DNA of 64,000 nucleotides, taken from NCBI GenBank assembly GCA_002363865.1, contig DEWY01000011.1, forward strand, positions 109,225 through 173,224, in the 5' to 3' direction. Under the pieces are notes generated by a model, which saw nothing but the letters and a program-made list of their open reading frames with translations, was not told where the DNA came from and did no database searches. Each line of letters starts with the position of its first letter. The stretch's first letter is position 1. Below are positions 29,637 to 38,392 of this stretch, one piece after another. Both the position numbers and the translations under genes were made by a program. The DNA comes from Caulobacteraceae bacterium UBA3198 (GTDB lineage: Bacteria > Pseudomonadota > Alphaproteobacteria > Caulobacterales > Caulobacteraceae).

Positions 29637-29669
29637 AAAAGCCCCGCCGGATCAGCCGGCGGGGCTTTT
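29637..29669. terminator. Strong terminator after ppdK
   Basis: AAAAGCCCCGCCGG (29637-29650), loop ATCAG, CCGGCGGGGCTTTT (29656-29669), with a further T. A 14-bp perfect stem with A and T flanks, suited to both converging genes. Confidence 0.92.
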
Positions 29670-29692
29670 TCTCTCAGGGCTGATGATTTGGC

Positions 29693-30814
29693 TCAGCGCT
29701 TGCGGACGAAGACCGTGCCTGCCGAATAGCCGGCGCCGAACGAACAGATCAGCCCCATCTCGCCCGCGGCGAACCCGTCATTGGCCTTGTGGAAGGCGAT
29801 GATCGACCCGGCCGAGGAGGTGTTGGCGTATTCGTCCAGGATGATCACGTTCTCCTCCGGAGAGGGATCGCGGCCCAGCACCTTGCGGCCGATCATGTCG
29901 TTCATGTTGATATTGGCCTGATGCAGCCACATGCGCTTCAGCGCGGTGGGATCGAGCCCCAGGTCGCTGGCGTGATCGACGATCATTTCTGAGACCATCG
30001 GGACCACCTCGCGGAAGACTTTGCGGCCCTCCTGCACGAACAGCTTGTCCTTCGCGCTGGCCCCTTCGGGGGCGGCCCGGTTCAGGAAGCCGAAATTGTT
30101 GCGGATATTGTTGGAGAAGACCGTCTTCAGGCGCGTGCCGATGATGTCCCAGCCCTGACCCGGCGTCGCGTCCTCCTCGGCCTCGACGATCACGGCGGTG
30201 GCCACGTCGCCGAAGATGAAGTGGCTGTCGCGGTCGCAGAAGTTCAGGTGGCCCGAGGTGATCTCGGGATTGACCATCAGCACCGCCTTCGCCGAGCCGG
30301 TGGCGATGTAATCGGCGGCCGTCTTGATGCCGAAGGTGGCCGAGGAGCAGGCGACATTCATGTCGAAGGCGAAGCCGTCGATGCCGAGCGCCTGCTGGAC
30401 CTCGATGGCCATGGCCGGATAGGCGCGCTGCATGTTGGAAGCCGCGCAGATCACTGCGCCGATCTCGCTCACCGGCTTGCCCCAGGCCTCGATGGCCTGG
30501 CGGGCGGCGGCCACGGCGATCTCGGCCAGGACCGAGATCTCCTCATTGGAGCGCTCGGGGATCACCGGGCGCATCACGTCGGGATCGATCAGGCCGGACT
30601 TGTCGATCACGTAGCGGGACTTGATGCCCGAGGCCTTCTCGATGAACGGCTCGGAGGAGGGGGGCAGGGCCTCGATCTCGCCGGCGGCGATGGCCTCGGC
30701 GTTGCGGGCGTTGAAGCGCTCCACATAGGCGTTGAAGGTGGCCACCAGCTCCGCATTGGTCAGCGTATGGGGCGGGGTGTAGAGGCCTGTGGCGGCGATG
30801 ACGGCGTGACGCAA
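29693..30814 (-). CDS. 3-oxoacyl-ACP synthase III (FabH)-like condensing enzyme
   Basis: 373 residues, longer than classical FabH (about 320). Thiolase-fold enzyme with the Cys-His-Asn triad visible: Cys in FDMNVACSSATFGIKTAADY, His in MWLHQANINMND and Asn in DEYANTSSAGSIIAFHKAN. The N-terminal insert (YVERFNARNAEAIAAGEIEA) and FIEKASGIKSRYV mark the longer KAS III subfamily found in many proteobacteria. It probably condenses an acyl-CoA or acyl-ACP with malonyl-ACP; the primer is not predictable. It is transcribed alone and convergent with ppdK. Confidence 0.88.
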   Translation of the reverse strand: MRHAVIAATGLYTPPHTLTNAELVATFNAYVERFNARNAEAIAAGEIEALPPSSEPFIEKASGIKSRYVIDKSGLIDPDVMRPVIPERSNEEISVLAEIAVAAARQAIEAWGKPVSEIGAVICAASNMQRAYPAMAIEVQQALGIDGFAFDMNVACSSATFGIKTAADYIATGSAKAVLMVNPEITSGHLNFCDRDSHFIFGDVATAVIVEAEEDATPGQGWDIIGTRLKTVFSNNIRNNFGFLNRAAPEGASAKDKLFVQEGRKVFREVVPMVSEMIVDHASDLGLDPTALKRMWLHQANINMNDMIGRKVLGRDPSPEENVIILDEYANTSSAGSIIAFHKANDGFAAGEMGLICSFGAGYSAGTVFVRKR

Positions 30815-31020
30815 GTTCTCTTCTCCGATGGCAGCCTCTTCCGGGCTTGCGGCCTTTAGATAGCACAGCGTCGGAAAATTGCAGGGGCAGGGCGACGTGG
30901 CGGAATTGTCACACTCTGTGGCCGCCCTGCAATCGTCAGCGCGCGGACAAGAATACGCCCTGATTGGCGGCGATTGAGGCCCGGTTCGAGGACACAGATC
31001 CTCAAGTCGGAGTACCCATT

Positions 31021-31569
31021 ATGAAGTCTCTCATCACCGCTGCCGCCGCCGTCGCCGTGCTGGCCGCCGTCCCCGCCGCCGTGCAGGCCCAGTCCATGTC
31101 GGCCCCGGAAATCTATGGCTCGGTGGGCTACGCCCACGCCGACGCCGGCGATTTTGACCTGGGCGCCATCCAGGGCCGCCTGGGCGCCAAGCTCACCCCC
31201 TATTTCGGCGTTGAAGGCGAACTGGCCCTGGGCGTGAAGGACGACACCTATCGTCCGCCGGTCAGCATCGGGGCCTCGCCGATCGATGTGGAACTGAACC
31301 ATAGCGCGGCCATCTATGGCGTCGGCTTCCTGCCCATCAACCCCAACGCCGACCTCTTTGCGCGGGTGGGCTACGGCACGACTGAGATCGAAGCTTCCGC
31401 CGCGGGCATCAGCAGCAAGGCCGATGGCGAAAGCTGGAACTACGGTGTCGGCGGTCGCTACTTCCTCGACGCCAACAACGGCTTCCGCGCCGACTACACC
31501 CGCCAGGAATTCCAGGACGACGGCGGCTCGGCCGACGTCTGGGCCGTGGGTTACGTCCGGAAGTTCTAA
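31021..31569 (+). CDS. Small outer-membrane beta-barrel (porin-like) protein
   Basis: 182 residues from the ATG at 31021. A signal peptide (MKSLITAAAAVAVLAAVPAA, cleaved near VQA-Q) precedes alternating beta strands: EIYGSVGYAHAD, GAIQGRLGAKLTPYFGVEGE, AAIYGVGFLPINPNADLFAR, and a final strand ADVWAVGYVRKF ending in Phe, the usual C-terminal signal for barrel assembly. About eight strands are predicted, matching OmpA/OmpX-like barrels. A hairpin terminator follows. Confidence 0.82.
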   Translation: MKSLITAAAAVAVLAAVPAAVQAQSMSAPEIYGSVGYAHADAGDFDLGAIQGRLGAKLTPYFGVEGELALGVKDDTYRPPVSIGASPIDVELNHSAAIYGVGFLPINPNADLFARVGYGTTEIEASAAGISSKADGESWNYGVGGRYFLDANNGFRADYTRQEFQDDGGSADVWAVGYVRKF

Positions 31570-31601
31570 GCCTGATCGATCCATCTGATCGGTCTGGTGC
31601 G

Positions 31602-31632
31602 ACGGCGCGTCCTGCGAAGGGCGCGCCGTTTT
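31602..31632 (+). terminator. Terminator after the beta-barrel gene
   Basis: ACGGCGCG (31602-31609) pairs with CGCGCCGT (31622-31629). The stem extends inward through a GU pair and CCT/AGG to a GCGA tetraloop and is followed by TTTTG. Confidence 0.8.
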
Positions 31633-31686
31633 GCTTGACCGCGCCCTCACCCCGGGGGACCGTGACCCCAAGGGGAGGAAAGCGCT

Positions 31687-32076
31687 GTGGACAAGGCGTT
31701 CCTGATACAATTCACCGGCTCGATGGCCGCCGTCGCCGTGCTCGTGGGGCTGGCGGCCTGGGCGCGGATCGGGCGCCCCTCGCCGGGACTCGACGAGGCG
31801 CGCGCCCGTGACCTGCTGGCCGAGGATTTCCCTGACCGTCAGATAGACCAGCTCTGGATCGCCCGTGAAGGTCGCGGCGCCCTGGCCCGCTCAGGCGCCT
31901 GCGCCCTGGTGTTGATCCAGGTGGGTGACGGCTATGCCGCCCGTCGGCTGTCCTGGTGCCAGGCGTCTTCGGCGATGTTCCGCAACGGACAGCTCGATAT
32001 CCGGCTGGGCGAGGTGGCCGCGCCACGAGCAGTGCTGGCCTTCGACAACTGGCCGCCCAAGGACCTGGCCGCCTGA
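31687..32076 (+). CDS. Hypothetical single-pass membrane protein
   Basis: 129 residues with a GTG start at 31687, preceded by GGGGAGGAAA. One N-terminal hydrophobic helix (about 7-26) is followed by a soluble domain with two cysteines (GACALVLIQVGDG, LSWCQASSAMF). No family recognised. The stop overlaps the next ATG (TGATG), so it is translationally coupled to the sterol-desaturase-like gene and may assist it. Confidence 0.7.
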   Translation: MDKAFLIQFTGSMAAVAVLVGLAAWARIGRPSPGLDEARARDLLAEDFPDRQIDQLWIAREGRGALARSGACALVLIQVGDGYAARRLSWCQASSAMFRNGQLDIRLGEVAAPRAVLAFDNWPPKDLAA

Positions 32077-33038
32077 TGGACGACATCGATCCCGTCGGCC
32101 TGGCCGTCCCCTTCTTCATCCTGGCCATCGTCCTGGAGCTGCTGCTGGGCCGCCTGGGCTGGGCCCGGGCCCGCTATGAGCCCAAGGACACCTTCACCTC
32201 GCTGGCCATGGGTCTGGGCAGTTCGGTGGCCGGACTGGCCACGGCCGGGGCCATCCTCGCCGCCAGCCTGTGGGTCTATCAGCACCGGCTGTTCGACATC
32301 CCCATGACCGCAGTCTGGGCCTGGGTGCTGATCTTCCTGCTGGAGGACAAGACCTACTACTGGTTCCACCGCCTGTCGCACGAGCGACGGTTCTGGTGGG
32401 CCAGCCACGTCAATCACCACACCTCCCAGCACTACAACCTCTCCACCGCCCTGCGGCAGACCTGGACCGGCGGCGTCGCGGGCACCTGGTTGCTGTGGCT
32501 GCCCCTGTCCCTGATCGGCTTCCCGCCGACCATGGTGGCGATCCAGAAGGGGATCAGCCTAGTCTACCAGTTCTGGATCCACACCGAGGCCATCGGGCGG
32601 ATGCCGCGATGGTTCGAGGCGGTGTTCAACACCCCGTCCCATCACCGCGTGCATCACGCGCGCAACCCCCGCTATCTGGACCGCAACTATGCGGGGATCC
32701 TGATCATCTGGGACCGCATGTTCGGCACCTTCCAGAGTGAGCTGGAGGACGAGCCCTGTCGCTATGGGGTGGTGAAAAACCTGGCGACCTTCAATCCCAT
32801 CCGCGTCGCCTTCCACGAATGGGCGGCCATCGGACGGGACCTGCTGCGCGCCGGCTCCCTGCGCGAGGCGGCGCTCTATGTGTTCGGGCCCCCGGGCTGG
32901 AGCCCGGACGGCTCGCGGGAAACCTCGCACCAGATCCGCGCCCGCTGGGCCGCGGGGCAGGGGCCAGCGCCCGTCAGTCCCGCAGCAGCGGAAGCGACAG
33001 CCCCGACACCGGACGCGCGTTCAGGCTCTCCCGCCTGA
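32076..33038 (+). CDS. Sterol desaturase / fatty acid hydroxylase family membrane protein
   Basis: 320 residues from the ATG at 32076. Multi-pass membrane protein with the three histidine boxes that bind a di-iron centre: HRLSH (in YYWFHRLSHERRFWWASH), HVNHH and HHRVHH (in NTPSHHRVHHARNPRYLDRN). Family members hydroxylate or desaturate sterols, carotenoids or fatty acids using O2. The tail after about residue 290 is low complexity. The 3' end overlaps the convergent Nudix-like regulator by 65 bp. Substrate unknown. Confidence 0.88.
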   Translation: MDDIDPVGLAVPFFILAIVLELLLGRLGWARARYEPKDTFTSLAMGLGSSVAGLATAGAILAASLWVYQHRLFDIPMTAVWAWVLIFLLEDKTYYWFHRLSHERRFWWASHVNHHTSQHYNLSTALRQTWTGGVAGTWLLWLPLSLIGFPPTMVAIQKGISLVYQFWIHTEAIGRMPRWFEAVFNTPSHHRVHHARNPRYLDRNYAGILIIWDRMFGTFQSELEDEPCRYGVVKNLATFNPIRVAFHEWAAIGRDLLRAGSLREAALYVFGPPGWSPDGSRETSHQIRARWAAGQGPAPVSPAAAEATAPTPDARSGSPA

Positions 33039-33996
33039 AGCGGAACAGTTCGGCCGGCCGCCCACCCGTATCGGCGTCGATCCGGCCGAGGCCCTCCACC
33101 AGGCCGCTCCGTTCCAGGGCGCGGCGGAAGTTCTGCTTGTGCAGGGGCGCGCCGGCTATGGCCTCGACCGCCCTTTGCAGGGCCAGCAGGGTGAAGGCTT
33201 CGGGCATCAGTTCGAAGACGACCGGCCGGTACTTGATCTTGCCCCGCAGCCGGCTCAGCGCCGTGGCCAGGATCCGGCGGTGGTCGGAGATCATGGGGGC
33301 GCCCAAGGCCGCGCGCAGCGCCTCGGACCGCTCTCCGGAGGCCTCGCCGCGGTCCCGGGCGGCCTCTGGCGCCAGTCCGGCGCCATAAAGCAGCTCGTAG
33401 CGCTCCAGGACCCGTTCCTCGTTCCAGGGCGCGCCGTCCAGGGCGAAGGCCAGTCGCGCCCGGGCCAACCGCAGATCGCGCTGGGCCGGCGGGCTGCGAT
33501 CGGCCCAGCGCCGCAGAGCGTCCTCGATCAGCACTGCGGCGGCTGGCCGCCCCTGCCGCCAGTCCTCCCAGGGGAAGAATCGGGTCCAGGGCGCCCAGGC
33601 GGTGTCGGGCGCCTCGGTGTCGACGGCCTGGGGGGTGAGGGCCAGATAGCCCACCGAGATGACCCGGCTGGGGGGCGCCCCAGGGGCGCTCTCGGCGCCG
33701 GCGCCCATGTCGGCCAGGGGCGCGTCGCGGCCTCGGTCGCCGAAGGTGTAGAGCTGCTCCACATAGCCCAGGTCGAACCGCGTCTGCGCCGTCACAAAGG
33801 CCCTCAGGGCGAGCTCGAAGGTACGATGGCCATCCGGGTCGAAGGGGCCGAAGGGCAGGCCAGCCGGCTCGGCGGACAGATTGTCCTCCATTCCCCGCGG
33901 GCGCACGGTCAGCACCATGGCTTCAGCCTCGCGCACGGCCACCACCACCGCCGACAGGCCGATGACGACAGGCGTGGGGGACGGGCCCTTGGCCAT
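32974..33996 (-). CDS. Nudix-like transcriptional regulator, NrtR/NAD-regulator type
   Basis: 340 residues. The N-terminal Nudix fold (VVIGLSAVVVAV..., FDLGYVEQLYTFGDRGRD) lacks the catalytic REXXEE core of the Nudix box: the aligned stretch reads RTFELALRAFVTAQTR. A C-terminal winged-helix segment follows (ELMPEAFTLLALQRAVEAIA, HKQNFRRALERSGLVEGLGR, GGRPAELFRF), the hallmark of NrtR-type regulators of NAD metabolism genes that sense ADP-ribose. A central insert of about 100 residues enlarges it relative to classical NrtR. It is coupled (TGATG) to the phosphatase gene upstream. Its operator was not found. Confidence 0.78.
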   Translation of the reverse strand: MAKGPSPTPVVIGLSAVVVAVREAEAMVLTVRPRGMEDNLSAEPAGLPFGPFDPDGHRTFELALRAFVTAQTRFDLGYVEQLYTFGDRGRDAPLADMGAGAESAPGAPPSRVISVGYLALTPQAVDTEAPDTAWAPWTRFFPWEDWRQGRPAAAVLIEDALRRWADRSPPAQRDLRLARARLAFALDGAPWNEERVLERYELLYGAGLAPEAARDRGEASGERSEALRAALGAPMISDHRRILATALSRLRGKIKYRPVVFELMPEAFTLLALQRAVEAIAGAPLHKQNFRRALERSGLVEGLGRIDADTGGRPAELFRFRRESLNARPVSGLSLPLLRD

Positions 33997-34508
33997 CAGT
34001 GCCGGGCTGCGAAGTCGAAGGGCGCGCCGAGGCTCACATAGCCGTTGCCCCCGATGGCGGAGACGGCGTCGACCATGCGGCCGCTCCGCCCCAGCATGTC
34101 GTCGGCCAGGGCGACGATCCGGCGATTGGGGTAGGCGTGGGGCGCCAGGCTGCGCAGGGTCCAGGCGATCTGGGCTTCGTCCGTATCGGGGCTGCGTGCG
34201 CAGGCCAGGGTGAAGGCGCTGGCGGTGGACCGGCTGACCCCGGCCCAGCAGTGCACCACCATCGGCGCGGTCTCGTCCCAGGACCCGGAGAAGTCCAGCA
34301 GGCGCGTCACCAGGTCCTCCTGTGGCGCGGTCATGCCCTCCATCGGGTGGGCGATGTCGTTGACCCCCAGCTGCAGATGCCGCTCGGGGGCGATGCCGGC
34401 CGGGGTTGGGATCAGTGTGGTGGGGTCGAGCAGGGTGACCACGTGCGACGGCCGCCGGGCGGCGATAACGCCTGGCAGATCGGCCAGGCCGCAGACGATC
34501 ATCGTCAT
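33996..34508 (-). CDS. Tyrosine/dual-specificity phosphatase-like protein
   Basis: 170 residues with the CX5R active-site loop in MVVHCWAGVSRSTASAFTLA (Cys-Trp-Ala-Gly-Val-Ser-Arg). A candidate general-acid region is NDIAHPMEG. Such proteins hydrolyse phosphotyrosine or other phosphoesters. It is the middle gene of a tight three-gene leftward unit (HD protein, phosphatase, Nudix-like regulator), with a 6-bp gap upstream and 1-bp overlap downstream, which suggests a shared pathway. Substrate unknown. Confidence 0.82.
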   Translation of the reverse strand: MTMIVCGLADLPGVIAARRPSHVVTLLDPTTLIPTPAGIAPERHLQLGVNDIAHPMEGMTAPQEDLVTRLLDFSGSWDETAPMVVHCWAGVSRSTASAFTLACARSPDTDEAQIAWTLRSLAPHAYPNRRIVALADDMLGRSGRMVDAVSAIGGNGYVSLGAPFDFAARH

Positions 34509-34514
34509 GTCTGG

Positions 34515-35162
34515 CTACTCCGTGTCGAAAGCTGCGTCGGCTGGGGCGAATCCCGCAGCCTCAGACAGCACATGATAGCGCTGAACATAGCGCGCCTGTG
34601 CGACGGAGGGCGTCTGCGGCTCGATATGCAGATCATAGCCCTCCGGCGGGGCCCCGAAGAACTCCAGGGCTTCGTGCGGCGAGAACCCCGCCAACTGGGT
34701 GGCTTCGAAATAGGCGCAGGCATGGTCGGCCCGCTTGATCAGGGTTTTCACCCAGGCCGGTGATTTGGCCGGCAGGCCAAAGCGGACATGGATGGCGGTC
34801 TCCAGGCGCTCCTCGAACAGCTTGTAGTCGAGGCCCAGCGCCGACTTGAACGGCGAGATCATGTCGCCGATCACATACTCGGCGGCGTCGTGCAGCAGGG
34901 CGGCCAGGCGCCAGCGCGGCTCGATATCGGGCTGCAGGTGCGCGACGATCTCCTCGACGACGACAGAATGCTGGGCCACGGAGAAGGCGTTTTCCCCGAT
35001 GGTCTGGCCGTTCCAGCGGGCCACCCGGGCCAGGCCGTGGGCGATATCCTCAACTTCGATATCCATGGGCGACGGATCGAGCAGGTCCAGCCGCCGCCCC
35101 GACAGCATCCGTTGCCAGGCGCGGGGTTCCCGTGGCTTTCGACGCAGCCCTTTCCTCATCAA
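34515..35162 (-). CDS. HD-domain phosphohydrolase (YfbR-like)
   Basis: 215 residues. Metal-binding HD motif in LAALLHDAAEYVIGDMISPF, with an upstream His in AFSVAQHSVVVEEI and a later Asp in KRADHACAYFEA. This matches the YfbR/5'-deoxynucleotidase-like branch that dephosphorylates nucleoside monophosphates. First gene of the unit that continues into the phosphatase and the NAD-type regulator, consistent with a nucleotide-salvage or NAD-related role (inference). Confidence 0.82.
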   Translation of the reverse strand: MMRKGLRRKPREPRAWQRMLSGRRLDLLDPSPMDIEVEDIAHGLARVARWNGQTIGENAFSVAQHSVVVEEIVAHLQPDIEPRWRLAALLHDAAEYVIGDMISPFKSALGLDYKLFEERLETAIHVRFGLPAKSPAWVKTLIKRADHACAYFEATQLAGFSPHEALEFFGAPPEGYDLHIEPQTPSVAQARYVQRYHVLSEAAGFAPADAAFDTE

Positions 35163-35277
35163 GGCGTTCCTTCCACACTGCTACGGTCAAGGCGTTCGAA
35201 CGCCGAGAGATTGGCAAAGATCAATGCACGGTTCGGCCGCCGCACGCATCATCGGGGCCTGAGGAAAAGGGAAGCAA

Positions 35278-36090
35278 ATGACCTGGGCGAAAATCATGGC
35301 GCCGCTGTCGGGCGGCGAGGGCGATCAAGTGGTGCTTGAGGCCGGCGCCCACGTGGCCGGCGCCTTCGGCGCCGAACTGGCCGGTGTCTACACCCCGGCC
35401 GATGTGGCCGATGTCATGCCCTGGATGGGCGAGGGTTTCATGGGCGGAGTCCAGGCCACCGCGCTGGAATCCCTGAAGGAGGCTGCCGCCGTCGGCGAGA
35501 AGAAGGCCCGCGCCTCGGTGGCCGCTTTGGCCTATGAGGCCAAGAGCTTCATCGCCCTGCAGACGCCGGTCTGGGCCAATCTGTCGGCCGAAAGCCGTCT
35601 GTCCGACGTGGTGATCTTCTCCGATGAACCCGGACGGGGCCGCGGCCCCTTGGCCGAAGCCTTTCAGGAGGTGCTGGCCGATGAGCAGCGCCCGGTGATC
35701 ATCGCTCGGCCGGGCCTGAAGGTCGGCGGGGTGGTGGCTGTGGCCTGGGATGGAGGCAAGGAAGCCTCGCGGGCCGCCCGCCAGTCCCTGCCGCTTCTGC
35801 AGAAGGCCAGCAAGGTCGTGATCCTCACCGCCCCGCGGGCGACCACCCGGGCTCTCGATCCTGCCCGTCTGCAGGCCTATTTCGCCGCCCGCGGCGTGAC
35901 CGCCGAGTGCGAAATGCTGCCGGACTCCGGCGAAGCCGCTCCGATGCTGCTTTACGCCGCCCAGAAGGCTGGCGCGGAGATTCTCGTGGCCGGCGCCTTC
36001 GGGCATCCGCGGCTGCAGGAGTTCATCTTCGGCGGCACCACCCGTTCTCTCCTGGCGGCCGATTCGCCGTCTCTGTTCCTGTCCCACTAG
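35278..36090 (+). CDS. Universal stress protein family
   Basis: 270 residues, equivalent to two tandem USP-like halves, the second more typical. The C-terminal half carries a nucleotide-binding loop of the G-2X-G-9X-G type in GAFGHPRLQEFIFGGTTRSLL and ends in the strand PSLFLSH. USP proteins bind ATP or nucleotides and act in stress survival. The start (MTWAKIMAPLSGGEGD) is preceded by AAGGGAAG. A small conserved gene follows 14 bp downstream. Confidence 0.85.
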   Translation: MTWAKIMAPLSGGEGDQVVLEAGAHVAGAFGAELAGVYTPADVADVMPWMGEGFMGGVQATALESLKEAAAVGEKKARASVAALAYEAKSFIALQTPVWANLSAESRLSDVVIFSDEPGRGRGPLAEAFQEVLADEQRPVIIARPGLKVGGVVAVAWDGGKEASRAARQSLPLLQKASKVVILTAPRATTRALDPARLQAYFAARGVTAECEMLPDSGEAAPMLLYAAQKAGAEILVAGAFGHPRLQEFIFGGTTRSLLAADSPSLFLSH

Positions 36091-36104
36091 TTACGAGGTC
36101 GCTT

Positions 36105-36476
36105 ATGGCCCTTTCGCGCATTGTCATGCGGCTCGCCCGAAATCCCGGTACGGAGTTCGCCGGGGGCGACGATCATCGAGGCTACGCCCTCACCGCGCCG
36201 CTCACGGGCGACGGCTATCTCGACGAGGCCGCCTATGCGGAGACGAAGGCCCAGTGCGTGGTCCGTCGCTTCGCCCCAGACGAAGACCCCGCCGATGGCC
36301 GTCTGGCCAAGCGCGGCAAGCACTGGTTCTTCGATTATGACGCCGGCGACACCGACGACGACGAGCCTGTCCACCGCCTGGGGGAGCACCGCTTCGCCCT
36401 CGGCGAATATGTCACCGTCACCGATGAAGATGGTCGCCCGCTCACCTACAAGGTGATGGAGGTCGCCGCCGCCTAA
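36105..36476 (+). CDS. Conserved hypothetical protein
   Basis: 123 residues from the ATG at 36105, with GAGG upstream. Mixed alpha/beta and acidic, opening MALSRIVMRLARNPGTEFAG, with conserved-looking blocks GYALTAPLTGDGYLD and FALGEYVTVTDEDGRPLTYK. No signal peptide or membrane helix. No function is known to me. It probably shares a transcript with the universal stress protein gene. Confidence 0.75.
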   Translation: MALSRIVMRLARNPGTEFAGGDDHRGYALTAPLTGDGYLDEAAYAETKAQCVVRRFAPDEDPADGRLAKRGKHWFFDYDAGDTDDDEPVHRLGEHRFALGEYVTVTDEDGRPLTYKVMEVAAA

Positions 36477-36496
36477 AGGGCCTTATGGCGGGGTCT

Positions 36497-37282
36497 TCAG
36501 CCCCCGCCGTTCTCCCGAACCAGATCCTGAATGTCGTCCAGGATTTCCGCGTCTTCGTCGTCGCTGGCCGCCGATACGATGGCGACTGTCAGCGGGCCGG
36601 TCTTCGGACCGCCCGCCTCGAGACCGACATAGGTCGTGCCGCCCGGCTGCCGGCCGCCGGCGAGAATGTAGGTGGCGCGGATGCCGCGGCGCTCGCGGGA
36701 CAGGGCCTCGCCCCGCAGCCGCACCTCCCGATAGATGCGCACCGTCGCGCCGTCGTCGGCGGCGTCGATGTTGATGGGACCAATCTTGATCTGGGCCTCG
36801 TCCTCGGCGGCGTCGATCTTCAGGCCAGGCAGGGCGATGCTGACGGACTCATCATTGGCGTCGACCTTGCCGCCAGGCATTCTGACCTGGACGCTGTCGC
36901 CGCCGGCGTCCGCTTCGGCCTGGGCCACCGTACTCGCCGCCAAATCGGCGGTCGCTTGCGCGTCCTCAGCCTGTGACGGCGTCGCAACGGCGGCTTCGGC
37001 GCCTTCAGGCGGGGCGAGATTGCTGAGTTCGGCTTCCAGTCGCGCCAGCGTCGCCTTTGCGCCGCCTTGAACAGGCACAAGCCGCAGCTCCATACCGGCG
37101 CCGTCGCGGGTCCTGTAGCGGCAGGACTGGCCATCCTCAGCCATACTGACCCGCGTCAGCTGCCCTTTGGTCTCAGGACAATTGAGCCGGCCGCTCATGG
37201 CCGCCGACTCCACTGGCGGCCGCGCGCAGCCCGCCACGGTGATAAGCGCGCCCACCGCGCCAGCCATAAGCAGTGTCTTCAT
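36497..37282 (-). CDS. Putative lipoprotein with tandem 16-residue beta repeats
   Basis: 261 residues. Lipoprotein signal MKTLLMAGAVGALITVAGCA (lipobox VAGC). After an Ala/Glu-rich segment come about three and a half copies of a 16-residue unit around residues 130-185: VRMPGGKVDANDES, VSIALPGLKIDAAEDE, AQIKIGPINIDAADDG, then ATVRIY. This pattern predicts a small beta-solenoid with acidic turns. The end (GPLTVAIVSAASDDEDAEIL) is acidic. No family recognised. Confidence 0.75.
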   Translation of the reverse strand: MKTLLMAGAVGALITVAGCARPPVESAAMSGRLNCPETKGQLTRVSMAEDGQSCRYRTRDGAGMELRLVPVQGGAKATLARLEAELSNLAPPEGAEAAVATPSQAEDAQATADLAASTVAQAEADAGGDSVQVRMPGGKVDANDESVSIALPGLKIDAAEDEAQIKIGPINIDAADDGATVRIYREVRLRGEALSRERRGIRATYILAGGRQPGGTTYVGLEAGGPKTGPLTVAIVSAASDDEDAEILDDIQDLVRENGGG

Positions 37283-37362
37283 CCGAAAGCTCCCGTACGC
37301 CTCGATGGTGACGGTGTACGGGAGCGATCGGCAGGTCGAGTGAAATCGCAGTAAGCTTGAGC

Positions 37363-38235
37363 CTATTGGCCCGGGCGGGAGCCGCCCGCGCCCTCGCGCC
37401 GCGCCAGGAAGGCCAGGCGTTCGAACAGATGCACGTCCTGCTCGTTCTTCAGCAGGGCGCCATGCAGCGGCGGGATCAGCTTTGTGGGGTCCCGTTCCTT
37501 CAGGGCCTCGGCGTCAATGTCCTCGACCATCAGCAACTTGAGCCAGTCGAGCAGTTCCGAGGTCGAGGGCTTCTTCTTCAGGCCCGGAACCTTGCGCATG
37601 TCGTAGAAGATGCGCAGGGCCTCGGCGACCAGCTTCTGCTTGATCCCGGGATAATGGACCTCGACGATCTGGTTCATCGTGTCGGCGTCGGGGAAGCGGA
37701 TGTAGTGGAAGAAGCAGCGGCGCAGGAAGGCGTCCGGCAGCTCCTTCTCGTTGTTCGACGTGATGATGACGATGGGGCGGATCGCCGCCTTGATCGTCTC
37801 ATTGGTCTCGTAGACGTAGAATTCCATCCGATCGAGCTCCTGCAGGAGGTCGTTGGGGAATTCGATGTCGGCCTTATCGATTTCATCGATCAGCAGGACG
37901 GGGCGCTTGGGGGCGTCGAAGGCCTCCCAGAGCTTGCCCTTCTTGATGTAGTTCTTGACGTCCTTGACCCGCTCATCGCCCAGCTGGCTGTCGCGCAGAC
38001 GGGTGACGGCGTCGTATTCGTAGAGACCCTGGTGGGCCTTGGTCGTCGACTTGATGTGCCAGGTGATCAGTTCGGCGTCGAGCGCCTTGGCGATCTCATA
38101 GGCCAGCACGGTCTTGCCGGTGCCGGGCTCGCCCTTGATCAGCAGGGGACGTTCCAGCGCGACGGCCGCGTTGACGGCGACCTTCAGATCCTCGGTGGCG
38201 ACGTAATCGTCTGTGCCTTCGAAACGCTCGGCCAT
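37363..38235 (-). CDS. MoxR-family AAA ATPase
   Basis: 290 residues from the ATG at 38235 (MAERFEGTDDYVATEDLKVA). Walker A GEPGTGKT (about 35-42), Walker B VLLIDEIDKAD, sensor 1 IVIITSNNEKELPDAFLRRC. MoxR ATPases act as chaperones, usually with a VWA-domain partner encoded next door (CoxD/CoxE-like or DUF58 proteins). No VWA gene follows here; the next gene downstream is the repeat lipoprotein. Target unknown. Confidence 0.9.
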   Translation of the reverse strand: MAERFEGTDDYVATEDLKVAVNAAVALERPLLIKGEPGTGKTVLAYEIAKALDAELITWHIKSTTKAHQGLYEYDAVTRLRDSQLGDERVKDVKNYIKKGKLWEAFDAPKRPVLLIDEIDKADIEFPNDLLQELDRMEFYVYETNETIKAAIRPIVIITSNNEKELPDAFLRRCFFHYIRFPDADTMNQIVEVHYPGIKQKLVAEALRIFYDMRKVPGLKKKPSTSELLDWLKLLMVEDIDAEALKERDPTKLIPPLHGALLKNEQDVHLFERLAFLARREGAGGSRPGQ

Positions 38236-38392
38236 ATGAGCTCCCAATGTCCGCGGGTTCAATGCGGCCCGCGTTCGAACAAATGTTTCAACTGACGCCA
38301 ACCTAAAGGGCGGCGCGGGACATTCAAGCGGCTTGAGCATCTGATGCGCCGCCAAGCGCAGGGGCGCCTTGGCCGCAGCCGCGCTTGAGCGG

